A stretch of DNA of 7,137 bases from Cytophagales bacterium. GTDB taxonomy: Bacteria > Bacteroidota > Bacteroidia > Cytophagales > Cyclobacteriaceae. A program made the translations under genes and the position numbers. Positions 1 through 6,958 of the stretch are shown one piece after another; position 1 is the stretch's first letter, and each line of letters begins with the position of its first letter. The stretch covers positions 1-7,137 of the forward strand of contig DPLR01000580.1 of NCBI GenBank assembly GCA_003541895.1, read 5' to 3'. Under the pieces are notes generated by a model, which was not told where the DNA came from, ran no database searches, and was given only the letters and a program-made list of their open reading frames with translations.

Positions 1-77
1 CCAAGACCTGTGAAGTTTTGTGCAATGGTGAATTGACTAACAACTAAAAAGACAAGAGTCACTATCATTTTTTCCAT
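1..77 (-). CDS. N-terminus of an exported protein, cut by the window edge
   Basis: Reading the minus strand from the ATG at 77-75 gives 25 complete codons, open to the window edge. The peptide begins MEKMIVTLVFLVV and continues SQFTIAQNFTGL. This is a textbook signal peptide: a short charged start (Glu2, Lys3), a hydrophobic core at about residues 5-13, and a likely signal peptidase I site after Ala19 (TIA|QN). There is no lipobox Cys, so it is more likely a secreted, periplasmic or outer-membrane protein than a lipoprotein. A second in-frame ATG at codon 4 (68-66) is an alternative start and leaves the same signal core. No Shine-Dalgarno sequence precedes it, as is usual in Bacteroidota. It is transcribed away from the FtsX permease. 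The mature part lies outside the window, so no function can be given. Confidence 0.72.
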   Translation of the reverse strand, partial: MEKMIVTLVFLVVSQFTIAQNFTGL

Positions 78-245
78 GACGATAAGTTTAGGTGTAGAAA
101 CAAGCTACCAAAAAATATTCAGCAGATCAACAGAATAAGTTTGAGGAACAATAAGAAGGCATCTTTAAAACTTTTCACTCACCATTTGCATCATTTCCGT
201 AACCAACCGCTCGGTTTGGCGTATGGACATTTAAATATCATCCTC
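78..245. other. divergent intergenic region
   Basis: This 168-bp stretch separates the minus-strand exported protein from the plus-strand permease, so it should hold promoters for both. On the plus strand there is an exact TAnnTTTG box at 136-143. A related TAAGTTTA lies at 83-90, so the 8-mer ATAAGTTT occurs twice, 53 bp apart. On the minus strand no candidate box matches the consensus well. The stretch 141-245 is open in the permease frame, but I judge it non-coding leader. Confidence 0.5.
136..143 (+). promoter_or_regulatory. candidate -7 box (TAAGTTTG) for the permease gene
   Basis: TAAGTTTG matches the Bacteroidota -7 consensus TAnnTTTG exactly. No TTTG or TTG lies about 19 bp upstream, so only half of the promoter is recognisable. 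If it is used, transcription would start near 150 and leave a leader of roughly 95 nt before the ATG at 246. Its last three bases are the TTG at 141-143, the furthest upstream possible start. That argues against that TTG being a translation start. Confidence 0.35.
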
Positions 246-2630
246 ATGCTCAAAAATCTACTAAAAATCGCCTTTCGAAATTTGATCAAAGACAAAGGCT
301 ATACCACCATCAATATTGCCGGGCTTACCATTGGGATTACCTGCAGTCTTTTTCTGCTGATGTATATACTTGATGAGTTGGGTTTCGACAAATATCATGT
401 TAACGCAAATAATATTTACCGAATTGTATCTAACATCAAAGAGCCAGACAATGCGTTCACATGGGCCGTGGTACAAAAGCCAATGGCGGTTGAATTACGA
501 GACAATTATCCGGAAGTAAAAAATACCGTTCGTTTTGAAGGAATGAATCGTACGCTTTTTAAAAATGGCGATAAACAATTTTATGAGGAAGATTTTTTTC
601 TGGTCGACTCCACCGTGTTCGATATGTTCACCTACGAGTTTCTGGCGGGCGATCCGAACACGGCACTTGATCAACCTTTTTCGATGGTGATCACCGAGGC
701 AATTGCTAAAAAATATTTTGCCTATCCGCTGGATGCACTGAACCAGACTTTAGTTAATCAACAAGAAGAGAGTTTTAAAATCACCGGAATCATTAAAGAT
801 GTACCACTTAACTCTCATTTACGATTCACCGCATTGGTTTCGCAAAGCACACGAAAACAACAACAAGGAAGTTGGGGCAACTTCGGTGTAGCCACTTACA
901 TTTTATTGCCCGAGGGATATGATTTAAAAAAGATGCAATTGAGTCTGGGTAAAATTGTAAAAGAAAAAGTGAATCCGATTTTTGAAAGCGTGGGGATTAA
1001 AATCAATTATGAACTCCAGCGAATAACAGACATTCATCTCCATTCAAAAATTCAGGATGAAGCCGAAGCTGGTGGCGACATTTCATACATCTACATTTTT
1101 AGTGCAGTAGCTGCGTTCATGCTCATCATTGCATGTATCAACTACATGAACTTAGCGACAGCACGTTCCACCAATCGCGCCAAAGAAGTAGGCTTGCGCA
1201 AAGTAATGGGGTCGCAGCGCAGTCAACTCATGATTCAGTTCTTAACAGAGTCGGTCATCGTTGCCTTTATTTCTCTTGCTTTGAGCATCTTATTAATCTA
1301 TGCCTTCCTGCCGCAGTTCAATTCACTTGCCAATAAGCATCTGCCATTTTCTTACCTGATCCAAAAACCAGTTGCACTTAGCTTGATCGGAATTATTTTA
1401 TTAACAGGAATTCTCGGAGGAAGTTACCCTGCCTTTTATCTCTCCAGTTTCAATCCGGTAAGTGTATTAAAAGGAAAGCTTGCTTCGCGTGGCGGCAACT
1501 CTGTTTTCAGAAAGGGATTAGTTGTCACTCAATTTGCGCTGAGCATTTTTATGTTGATCAGTACTCTTATCGTTTTTGATCAGCTTCAATTTTTACGTGA
1601 AAAGGATTTAGGATTCAACAAAGAAAATGTTGTGCGATTGAATTTGAATAACCATGCACTGCGCGAGAAAGGAGAAGCATTTGCAGAGCAACTCCGCAAG
1701 TTGCCCAATGTTTTATCTGTAGGTAAAGCGGATGCATCGCCCGGAGAAGGAATTGGCAAACTATTATTGAAAGTGGAAGATGCTGATGGGAAAATGGTAG
1801 ATCGTGGCGTTGATTTATATTCGGCCGACTACGATTTTATTCAAACGCTAAAAATGAATATTGTTACAGGTAGAAATTTTTCAAAGGATAATCCGAGCGA
1901 TTCAGCGTATGCTATTTTAGCCAATGAAAGTATGGTTAAACGCATGGGCTGGAAAGATCCGATCGGTAAAAAATTTGCGGGTGGCGGAGGTAGATTTGAA
2001 AAGCGCGTGGTTGGAATCATTAAAGATTATAATCAGAATTCTCTATACGATGAAATTGAGCCTCTAATAATTATTCTTCAAAAAGAAGTCAACTATATTT
2101 TTGTACGACTCGCTCCAGGCGATTTACATACTTCTATCGCCACCCTGGAAAAAGAATGGAAAGCAACGTTTCCAAACAATCCATTCGAATATACTTTCCT
2201 CGATGAAGATTTGAATTCACAATACAAAGCCGATGAGAAAAGAAGTCAAATTTTTACCGCATTTTCCGGACTTACCATTTTGATTGCATGCCTAGGGTTA
2301 CTCGGTCTTGCGGCCTATACTACTGAACAACGCACAAAAGAAATTGGTGTTCGTAAAGTGATTGGGGCAAGTGTTAACAACCTTGTGCTTTTCGTCTCCA
2401 AAGATTTTTTCCTGTTGGTCATTATGGGCACGTTGCTTGCCTACCCAGCAGCATGGTATTTTACCAATCGATGGCTTCAAAATTTTGCGTTTCGTATTGA
2501 GTTGGATAACGAGTGGTCAACCTTTATTCTTTCTGCGTTGATCGCTTTGGCTATAACATTCTTTACCGTTGGCTATCATGTTGTTCGCGCTGCATTGGCC
2601 AACCCCGTGAATTCGCTGCGAGACGAATGA
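246..2630 (+). CDS. ABC transporter permease, FtsX/MacB type, two-half (794 aa)
   Basis: This is an inner-membrane permease of the FtsX/MacB superfamily, which couples cytoplasmic ATP hydrolysis to mechanical work on periplasmic substrates. I chose ATG 246 because the protein then opens MLKNLLKIAFRNLIKDKG, the standard family N-terminus. The 35 upstream codons, starting at TTG 141, resemble nothing in the family. Membrane segments lie at about 21-42, 279-303, 331-356, 373-398, 424-446, 668-690, 718-740 and 758-781. Two periplasmic MacB_PCD-like domains lie at about 47-270 and 460-650. The halves are homologous: KEVGLRKVMGS (313-323) and KEIGVRKVIGA (698-708) occupy the same place, on the cytoplasmic side after the first FtsX helix of each half. 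The length of about 800 aa is normal for the Bacteroidota branch, often annotated as a putative antimicrobial-peptide or macrolide exporter. No ATPase gene is in the window, so the substrate cannot be inferred. The family call is firm; the role is open. Confidence 0.93.
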   Translation: MLKNLLKIAFRNLIKDKGYTTINIAGLTIGITCSLFLLMYILDELGFDKYHVNANNIYRIVSNIKEPDNAFTWAVVQKPMAVELRDNYPEVKNTVRFEGMNRTLFKNGDKQFYEEDFFLVDSTVFDMFTYEFLAGDPNTALDQPFSMVITEAIAKKYFAYPLDALNQTLVNQQEESFKITGIIKDVPLNSHLRFTALVSQSTRKQQQGSWGNFGVATYILLPEGYDLKKMQLSLGKIVKEKVNPIFESVGIKINYELQRITDIHLHSKIQDEAEAGGDISYIYIFSAVAAFMLIIACINYMNLATARSTNRAKEVGLRKVMGSQRSQLMIQFLTESVIVAFISLALSILLIYAFLPQFNSLANKHLPFSYLIQKPVALSLIGIILLTGILGGSYPAFYLSSFNPVSVLKGKLASRGGNSVFRKGLVVTQFALSIFMLISTLIVFDQLQFLREKDLGFNKENVVRLNLNNHALREKGEAFAEQLRKLPNVLSVGKADASPGEGIGKLLLKVEDADGKMVDRGVDLYSADYDFIQTLKMNIVTGRNFSKDNPSDSAYAILANESMVKRMGWKDPIGKKFAGGGGRFEKRVVGIIKDYNQNSLYDEIEPLIIILQKEVNYIFVRLAPGDLHTSIATLEKEWKATFPNNPFEYTFLDEDLNSQYKADEKRSQIFTAFSGLTILIACLGLLGLAAYTTEQRTKEIGVRKVIGASVNNLVLFVSKDFFLLVIMGTLLAYPAAWYFTNRWLQNFAFRIELDNEWSTFILSALIALAITFFTVGYHVVRAALANPVNSLRDE

Positions 2631-2636
2631 TTTTAT

Positions 2637-2667
2637 TTTGGTCTTTCTATTGGAGCAAGTAACTTTG
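2637..2667 (+). promoter_or_regulatory. consensus Bacteroidota promoter for the 138-aa gene
   Basis: TTTG at 2637-2640, exactly 19 bp of spacer, then TAACTTTG at 2660-2667. This matches the published Bacteroidota housekeeping-sigma consensus (TTTG at -33, TAnnTTTG at -7) at every specified base and in spacing. Transcription would be expected to start a few bases downstream, at about 2672-2675, directly before the ATG at 2677. The -33 box begins 7 bp after the permease stop codon. The -7 box lies inside the inverted repeat at 2646-2677. It is the clearest promoter in the window. Confidence 0.62.
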
Positions 2668-2677
2668 CTCCAATAGA
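2646..2677. repeat. perfect 13-bp inverted repeat over the -7 box; operator or hairpin
   Basis: The arms TCTATTGGAGCAA (2646-2658) and TTGCTCCAATAGA (2665-2677) are exact reverse complements, separated by GTAACT. The dyad is centred on the -7 element, and its last base is the A of the downstream start codon. Two readings are possible. It could be a repressor-binding operator over the core promoter. Or, in RNA reading through from the permease, it could form a 13-bp hairpin 15 nt after the permease stop that terminates transcription or hides the next start. No run of T follows the right arm, so it is not a standard intrinsic terminator. Confidence 0.6.
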
Positions 2678-3093
2678 TGACTTCAACTCCCCTACTCACT
2701 CACACGCTTACGCCCGAAAAAAAAATAGCCATCGGAGTTGATGTGCTCGCCTCTATTGATCCGGAGTATTTGGAGGATTCGTTCGTTTATGTTCATTGCA
2801 AATTTGATATTCCAACGCCTGGCATGCTTATACGCATCTGGCGAACAACGGTTTTAAATGATTGTCATTCCTCTGGTCAATCGCAACTGATTCATGCCGA
2901 AAACATTTCATACGCTCCGCAATGGACGATGCTTCCCAATGAAGGAAAGTATTCTTTTCTTCTGATTTTCTCCGCACTACCCAAAACCTGCACCCAATTT
3001 GACTTGATCGAACAAATACCCGAGGCAGGTGGTTTTGTGGTAAAAAATATTGCCCGCAACAAAACTGATATTTATTCTGTAAACATCGATTAA
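2677..3093 (+). CDS. conserved-type hypothetical protein, 138 aa, predicted cytoplasmic beta-rich
   Basis: The function is unknown. The ATG at 2677 is the only sensible start, because the next in-frame ATG is codon 49 and would remove a third of the protein. There is no signal peptide, membrane helix or Cys motif. The body alternates short hydrophobic strands with polar turns, suggesting a small beta-sandwich. From about residue 51 the pattern is IRIWRTTVL, then a polar loop, then a strand ending in a Pro before GKYSFLLIFSALPK, then FDLIEQ and a final VVKNI. From memory, this spacing (strand, 'F..LP', about five residues, 'DLIE', then an aromatic strand) recurs in small domains of Bacteroidota proteins, many of them exported. 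I cannot name a family. It starts 46 bp after the permease and ends 52 bp before the kinase. It has its own consensus promoter, so it is probably expressed separately from the permease, perhaps from a leaderless mRNA. Confidence 0.72.
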   Translation: MTSTPLLTHTLTPEKKIAIGVDVLASIDPEYLEDSFVYVHCKFDIPTPGMLIRIWRTTVLNDCHSSGQSQLIHAENISYAPQWTMLPNEGKYSFLLIFSALPKTCTQFDLIEQIPEAGGFVVKNIARNKTDIYSVNID

Positions 3094-3101
3094 CATTTCG
3101 A

Positions 3102-3131
3102 TTTACAGAGGAAATTCATACCTTAAGATTG
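3102..3131 (+). promoter_or_regulatory. weak candidate promoter for the histidine kinase
   Basis: TTTA at 3102-3105, an 18-bp spacer, then TAAGATTG at 3124-3131. Each box differs by one base from the TTTG / TAnnTTTG consensus. It would place the start of transcription near 3137, just before the GTG at 3146. The 52-bp gap shows no terminator hairpin after the 138-aa gene, so readthrough from upstream is an equal possibility. Confidence 0.25.
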
Positions 3132-3145
3132 AAAATAAATTACTC

Positions 3146-6133
3146 GTGTGTAGGCTTTTGCTATTGATTATTCTTTCCTTTTGCCTTCATTCGCTCCATG
3201 CGCAGCAATATTTTTTCAAACAGTATCGTGTTGAAAATGGGTTACCAAGCGACATCGTTAAAAGTTGCACTCAAGATTCGTTAGGCTATTTGTGGATCGC
3301 GACCGATGAAGGGCTAGTGAAATACGATGGTATTAAATTCACGTCCCATCGCGAAGCAATGCATAGTAATTTCGCAAAGGGATTTTACAAAACTAAAAAC
3401 GGAAGACTCCTCGCTTATGGTGACTTAGATTTGATTGAGATCACTAATCTCGGTGACACCGTATTATTTAAAAGTCTTTGCCATGTTGGCCGCAATGCCG
3501 TTGACTCAACCATTGCATACCCAAAAGCCGTGTACGAAGATTTTAACAACAATATCTGGGTAAGTGAGTCGCAGGCTGTTGTGAAATTGGTCGGTAAAAA
3601 TTTTAAGCGCTATAACTTTGATTTAAACAACCGATCGCCACAATATCTCCGATCGTTTGGTTATTTTGAAGATATGCAAAAAAATCTATTTGTTTGTTCA
3701 TTCCAGGGAAACGTATTCAAATACAATTCAAGCACAGATCAATTCGATCCTTACTCTACAAATTTTCCTTCCGAAGTAGAGTTTGTTTCGGTTTTTGAAG
3801 ATCAACTATTTATTGGTCATGCGGGCGGGCTTTCCATTGCCCATTTACTTCCTACTGGTGGATTCGAAAAAATGGAGCATCGGATAAAAACTCCTTTTGT
3901 GTCTAATGTGTCGCTTTATCATGGGCACGATTATTTTTTAGCTACGCGAGGCACTGATCACTTCATTTATAATTCAGATAAAAATTCCGTTACGTCTATT
4001 CAACATCCAATTAATAACATCAACAGTACTTTCGTTAGTGGTGAAGGTGATCTATGGATTTCTGGAAATGAAGGTTTGATCTTGATGAAACAAAATTTAA
4101 TTCAAAGTGCTTCTCAAAACCTGAAAAGTTTTATTGAGACAATCGAAGAAGATGCAATAAATAAAAAAATTTATTACGCTATCAATACAACTTTATACGA
4201 GTATGATCTAAAAACTCAAACCAACAAAGTAGAACTCTTTCAGCCCAATGGCTATTTTCAGTCGTTGGTAAATACAACTCAAGGTCTTTGGATTGCCAAT
4301 GCGTTTAAAGTTTTTCTTTATTCAGAAGGAAAAATAAAAACTCAATTTGATTTTAGTAAGGACGGCAGGTTTGTTACTAACATGTCTCTCGATTCACAAG
4401 GAAACCTTTGGCTTGCAGAACCTGGAAATCCCGATGCTTACATGATCGATCTCAATTTGAAATTGAACAGATTTAACATTCCGTTGGGCAACGAAGGAAC
4501 AATCAATTTGATTCGAGAAGGACCCGATGGTTATTATATCGCCTCGTCAGGCAAGTCGAGTTATCTTTTTTATAAGTCAACCTCGGACAATGAATTTAAA
4601 AATGTAAGCGTGCCAGTCAAATTCAAAACTCATGGTGATTTTAACGTAACTGATCTGGCGTTTATCGATAAAAAAATCTGGATGGCTACCTCCGAAGGAT
4701 TGCTGAAGTACGATGGCGAACATGTGGAGCAACTCGAGATTGACGAGTCATTTAAAAACATGCCCGTGAAATCGGTTAAGGCTTACGATGGCAATAAGCT
4801 TCTTTTGACAAATGCTCTTGGTTTGATTTTATATGATGTTTCATCCGGTGCTTATGACCTTTTTAATGAAAGCGCAGGCTTGCTATCCAATACCATTACT
4901 CCGCGAGGGTTGGTCGTTGGTAAAGATGAAACCATTTGGCTAGGTACATCAGAAGGATTGTGTTTCACCACAAAACCTTTAACTAATTCTTTGCAAACAC
5001 CTCGGCCGCGGTTCATCGAAGTAAAAGCCAATGGAAAAAATATTCGGATGAAATCGGGGATCGAATTTGAATATGGAAGTTTCCTTTTGTTTCAGGTCTC
5101 ATCGATTACGTTTCCCGAAAAGGAAGTAAAAACAGAATACAAATTTGAATCAGAAAAAAATTGGCATTCGGCAACAGGCAATGAAATTAGTTTTTCAAAA
5201 TTAAACCCCGGAAAATATTCAATGGAAGTGAGGACGAAAAAAAATGGTCCTTATGCATGGAGTAATGTCACTAAAATTAACTTTCAAATAGCAAAACCAT
5301 TTTGGCAACGCACTTGGTTTTACATTCTTGTAGCAGTGTTGGCAACAACCCTGGTTATACTTGCCATTTTCCTCGCTCACCTGATTAACAAAAAAAGAAA
5401 TGAGGAATTGCAGTTGCTCATTTCCAAAAGGACGAAAGAGCTGCAAAACACCAATGACGAACTAGCCCATCGCAATGATGAGCTCGACCGTTTCGTTTAT
5501 TCTGCTTCGCATGATCTCAGTGCTCCACTTAAATCTATATTGGGTTTAATATCTATTGCCAAGCTGGAGAAACCATCTGAATCGATGGAGAACTATCTCG
5601 ACTTGATGAAACAAAGCATCTTAAAACTCGAATCGTTTATTAAAGACATTATTTCATACTCTCGGAATACCCGAATTGAAATAAAAAAAGAAGCTATCGA
5701 TTTTGATGTACTAATCCAATCGATTTGGGCAGACTTGTTGTTTACGCCTGACGCAGGGAAAATTAAATTCGAAATAATAAACGAATTAAAATCTACTTTG
5801 ATTTCGGATGAAACTCGTTTGCGTATCATTTTCAATAATGTGCTTTCAAACGCGATCAAGTTTCGAAGCAATGATCGAAATTCATTTATCAAAGTTACAG
5901 CCTCTGAAAACGATCGCTTTTATAATTTCAGTATTCAAGATAATGGAATGGGCATCTCGAAAGAATACAAAAGCAAAATCTTCGAAATGTTTTTTAGGGC
6001 CAACGAAAATGTACAAGGCTCGGGGCTTGGGTTGTATATCCTGAAAGAAACTGTAGCCAAATTGAACGGCACCGTTTCAGTTGAAAGCGAATTAAATTTT
6101 GGGACAACTTTTAAAATTCAACTCCCAAAATAA
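3146..6133 (+). CDS. propeller-sensor (Reg_prop/Y_Y_Y) histidine kinase, non-hybrid, 995 aa
   Basis: This is an inner-membrane sensor kinase with a large periplasmic sensor. The GTG at 3146 gives a signal peptide at residues 1-19 with cleavage expected at LHA|QQ; no ATG fits. Next come beta-propeller repeats of the two-component regulator type, first at NGLPSDIV (31-38) and YLWIATDEGLVKYDG (48-62). Further blades are marked by Trp138, Trp304, Trp382, Trp422, Trp512 and Trp598. A Y_Y_Y domain spans about 640-715 and one membrane helix about 725-747. A charged, probably coiled linker (749-780) leads to HisKA with SHDLSAPLKS and phospho-acceptor His789. The HATPase has its N box at 898-902 (NVLSN), G1 DNGMGIS at 932-938, F box IFEMFF and G2 GSGLG at 958-962. 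The kinase core is intact. Unlike the hybrid relatives of gut Bacteroides, it ends after the ATPase domain with no receiver or AraC domain. A separate response regulator is therefore needed, and none is in the window. The ligand is unknown; many relatives sense glycans. Confidence 0.93.
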   Translation: MCRLLLLIILSFCLHSLHAQQYFFKQYRVENGLPSDIVKSCTQDSLGYLWIATDEGLVKYDGIKFTSHREAMHSNFAKGFYKTKNGRLLAYGDLDLIEITNLGDTVLFKSLCHVGRNAVDSTIAYPKAVYEDFNNNIWVSESQAVVKLVGKNFKRYNFDLNNRSPQYLRSFGYFEDMQKNLFVCSFQGNVFKYNSSTDQFDPYSTNFPSEVEFVSVFEDQLFIGHAGGLSIAHLLPTGGFEKMEHRIKTPFVSNVSLYHGHDYFLATRGTDHFIYNSDKNSVTSIQHPINNINSTFVSGEGDLWISGNEGLILMKQNLIQSASQNLKSFIETIEEDAINKKIYYAINTTLYEYDLKTQTNKVELFQPNGYFQSLVNTTQGLWIANAFKVFLYSEGKIKTQFDFSKDGRFVTNMSLDSQGNLWLAEPGNPDAYMIDLNLKLNRFNIPLGNEGTINLIREGPDGYYIASSGKSSYLFYKSTSDNEFKNVSVPVKFKTHGDFNVTDLAFIDKKIWMATSEGLLKYDGEHVEQLEIDESFKNMPVKSVKAYDGNKLLLTNALGLILYDVSSGAYDLFNESAGLLSNTITPRGLVVGKDETIWLGTSEGLCFTTKPLTNSLQTPRPRFIEVKANGKNIRMKSGIEFEYGSFLLFQVSSITFPEKEVKTEYKFESEKNWHSATGNEISFSKLNPGKYSMEVRTKKNGPYAWSNVTKINFQIAKPFWQRTWFYILVAVLATTLVILAIFLAHLINKKRNEELQLLISKRTKELQNTNDELAHRNDELDRFVYSASHDLSAPLKSILGLISIAKLEKPSESMENYLDLMKQSILKLESFIKDIISYSRNTRIEIKKEAIDFDVLIQSIWADLLFTPDAGKIKFEIINELKSTLISDETRLRIIFNNVLSNAIKFRSNDRNSFIKVTASENDRFYNFSIQDNGMGISKEYKSKIFEMFFRANENVQGSGLGLYILKETVAKLNGTVSVESELNFGTTFKIQLPK
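6096..6131 (-). terminator. possible weak terminator for the reductase, inside the kinase 3' end
   Basis: ATTTTGGGA (6096-6104) and TCCCAAAAT (6123-6131) are perfect inverted arms of 9 bp with an 18-base loop. On the minus strand the hairpin starts 4 bases after the reductase stop codon and is followed by a short T-rich stretch (TTAATT). The stem is AT-rich and the loop long, so stability is doubtful. In the plus direction no T-run follows. It lies wholly within the last codons and first stop base of the kinase gene. Confidence 0.22.
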
Positions 6134-6135
6134 AT

Positions 6136-6840
6136 TTACTTTTGAGGTGGCTGCGAGGGTCTCACCTCAATTTTACTGGGCAATGTTCGCGGGTTCATTG
6201 TAAGCAAGTCAAGAACAATTTTACCAATATCTTCTGGTTGAATCTTCCAAGCATCTTTTTCGTCCACAACATGATCGTTGAAATTAGTGGCTACCGAACC
6301 GGGCATAATGGTGCTCACTTTGATGTCATGTACGCGCGCATCGAGCATTACGGCTTGTGTGAAACCCAACAACCCAAATTTACTTGCATTGTAAGAGCTA
6401 CCTCCAGCAAAAAAATTAGAGCCCGCTAAACTGCCTATGGTAATAATGTATCCTTTCGATTTCTTTAGCGCTTCATAGCATGCTTTGACACTATAAAAAA
6501 CACCGGTTAAATTAGTGTCAATAGTTTCGTGCCAGTGCCGTGGTTCCAATGTTTCAATCGATCCAAAAAAACCAACGCCTGCATTGGCAATAAGCGCATC
6601 TAACTGCCCATAAGTTTGCAACGTTTTCTCAACCGCCTCTTTCTGTTTATCAAAGTTGCTTACATCGGCCACGAAACCGATAGCGCACCCTTTTCTTATC
6701 TGATTCAACTTTTCGATGGACGCTTGAACTGTTTTTGGTTGCCGGCCTGTGATGGAAACATTCCATCCTGCTTTTGCAAGGGCATCGGCAATGCCATACC
6801 CAATACCTTTGCTACCTCCGGTGATGAATGCAGTTTTCAT
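6136..6840 (-). CDS. short-chain dehydrogenase/reductase (SDR), classical type, 234 aa
   Basis: This is a cytoplasmic NAD(P)-dependent oxidoreductase with a Rossmann fold; the substrate is unknown. The ATG at 6840-6838 opens MKTAFITGGSKGIG, the usual SDR beginning with the cofactor motif TGxxxGIG at residues 7-14. An in-frame start at 6924 would add 28 residues unlike any SDR N-terminus, so I rejected it. Other landmarks are TGR at 31-33, ADV at 58-60, NAG at 86-88, the tetrad Asn110, Ser137, Tyr150 and Lys154 (YNASK), and PG at 180-181. All four catalytic residues are present. Arg33, just after the second strand, suggests NADP(H) preference (inference). The length is slightly short, because the C-terminal substrate-loop region is compact and ends in a Pro-rich tail. 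Relatives are commonly annotated as 3-ketoacyl-ACP reductase or sepiapterin-reductase-like, but context supports neither. It converges on the kinase gene with a 2-bp gap and diverges from the ABC exporter. Confidence 0.92.
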   Translation of the reverse strand: MKTAFITGGSKGIGYGIADALAKAGWNVSITGRQPKTVQASIEKLNQIRKGCAIGFVADVSNFDKQKEAVEKTLQTYGQLDALIANAGVGFFGSIETLEPRHWHETIDTNLTGVFYSVKACYEALKKSKGYIITIGSLAGSNFFAGGSSYNASKFGLLGFTQAVMLDARVHDIKVSTIMPGSVATNFNDHVVDEKDAWKIQPEDIGKIVLDLLTMNPRTLPSKIEVRPSQPPQK

Positions 6841-6958
6841 TGTTGATCTGAATAATTTTTCATGATAAAAATAAGGATTAAATTTAGAATGAAACGCTTG
6901 GACAAAGAAATTTAGCTTAAGCAATCAATACATTTACACAAAGAATTTCTTCCTTACT
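6841..6958. other. divergent intergenic region between the reductase and the ABC exporter
   Basis: This AT-rich 118-bp region must hold the promoters of two divergent genes. On the plus strand, TACATTTA at 6929-6936 is one base off TAnnTTTG and lies 22 bp before the exporter ATG, but no -33 box is well placed. On the minus strand, the palindromic TAAATTTA at 6879-6886 is also one base off, and a TTTG lies about 16 bp before it. Neither is convincing. No Shine-Dalgarno sequence, hairpin or RNA gene is visible. Confidence 0.4.

Noticed and set aside
201..220. Imperfect inverted repeat AACCAACCG / CGGTTTGG upstream of the permease
   Set aside because: One arm has a bulge and only two bases separate the arms, so no stable hairpin is expected; too short to claim as an operator.
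141..245. 35-codon N-terminal extension of the permease from TTG 141
   Set aside because: It uses a rare start that lies inside a TAAGTTTG promoter box, and its residues are unlike the family N-terminus, which begins cleanly at ATG 246.
2646..2677. Palindrome read as a standard intrinsic terminator of the permease gene
   Set aside because: The stem is good, but the sequence after it (TGACTTCAACTCCCC) has no T-run, and the minus-strand side has none either. Kept as operator/hairpin instead; termination is not excluded.
5593..5892. 99-codon minus-strand open frame inside the kinase
   Set aside because: It lies fully antisense to the conserved HisKA/HATPase region, has no recognisable motif, and is explained as a shadow of the coding frame. 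The same holds for the other short frames overlapping the large genes.
6841..6924. 28-codon extension of the reductase on the minus strand
   Set aside because: SDR proteins start a few residues before the first strand, as at 6840; the extension is AT-rich with no family resemblance.
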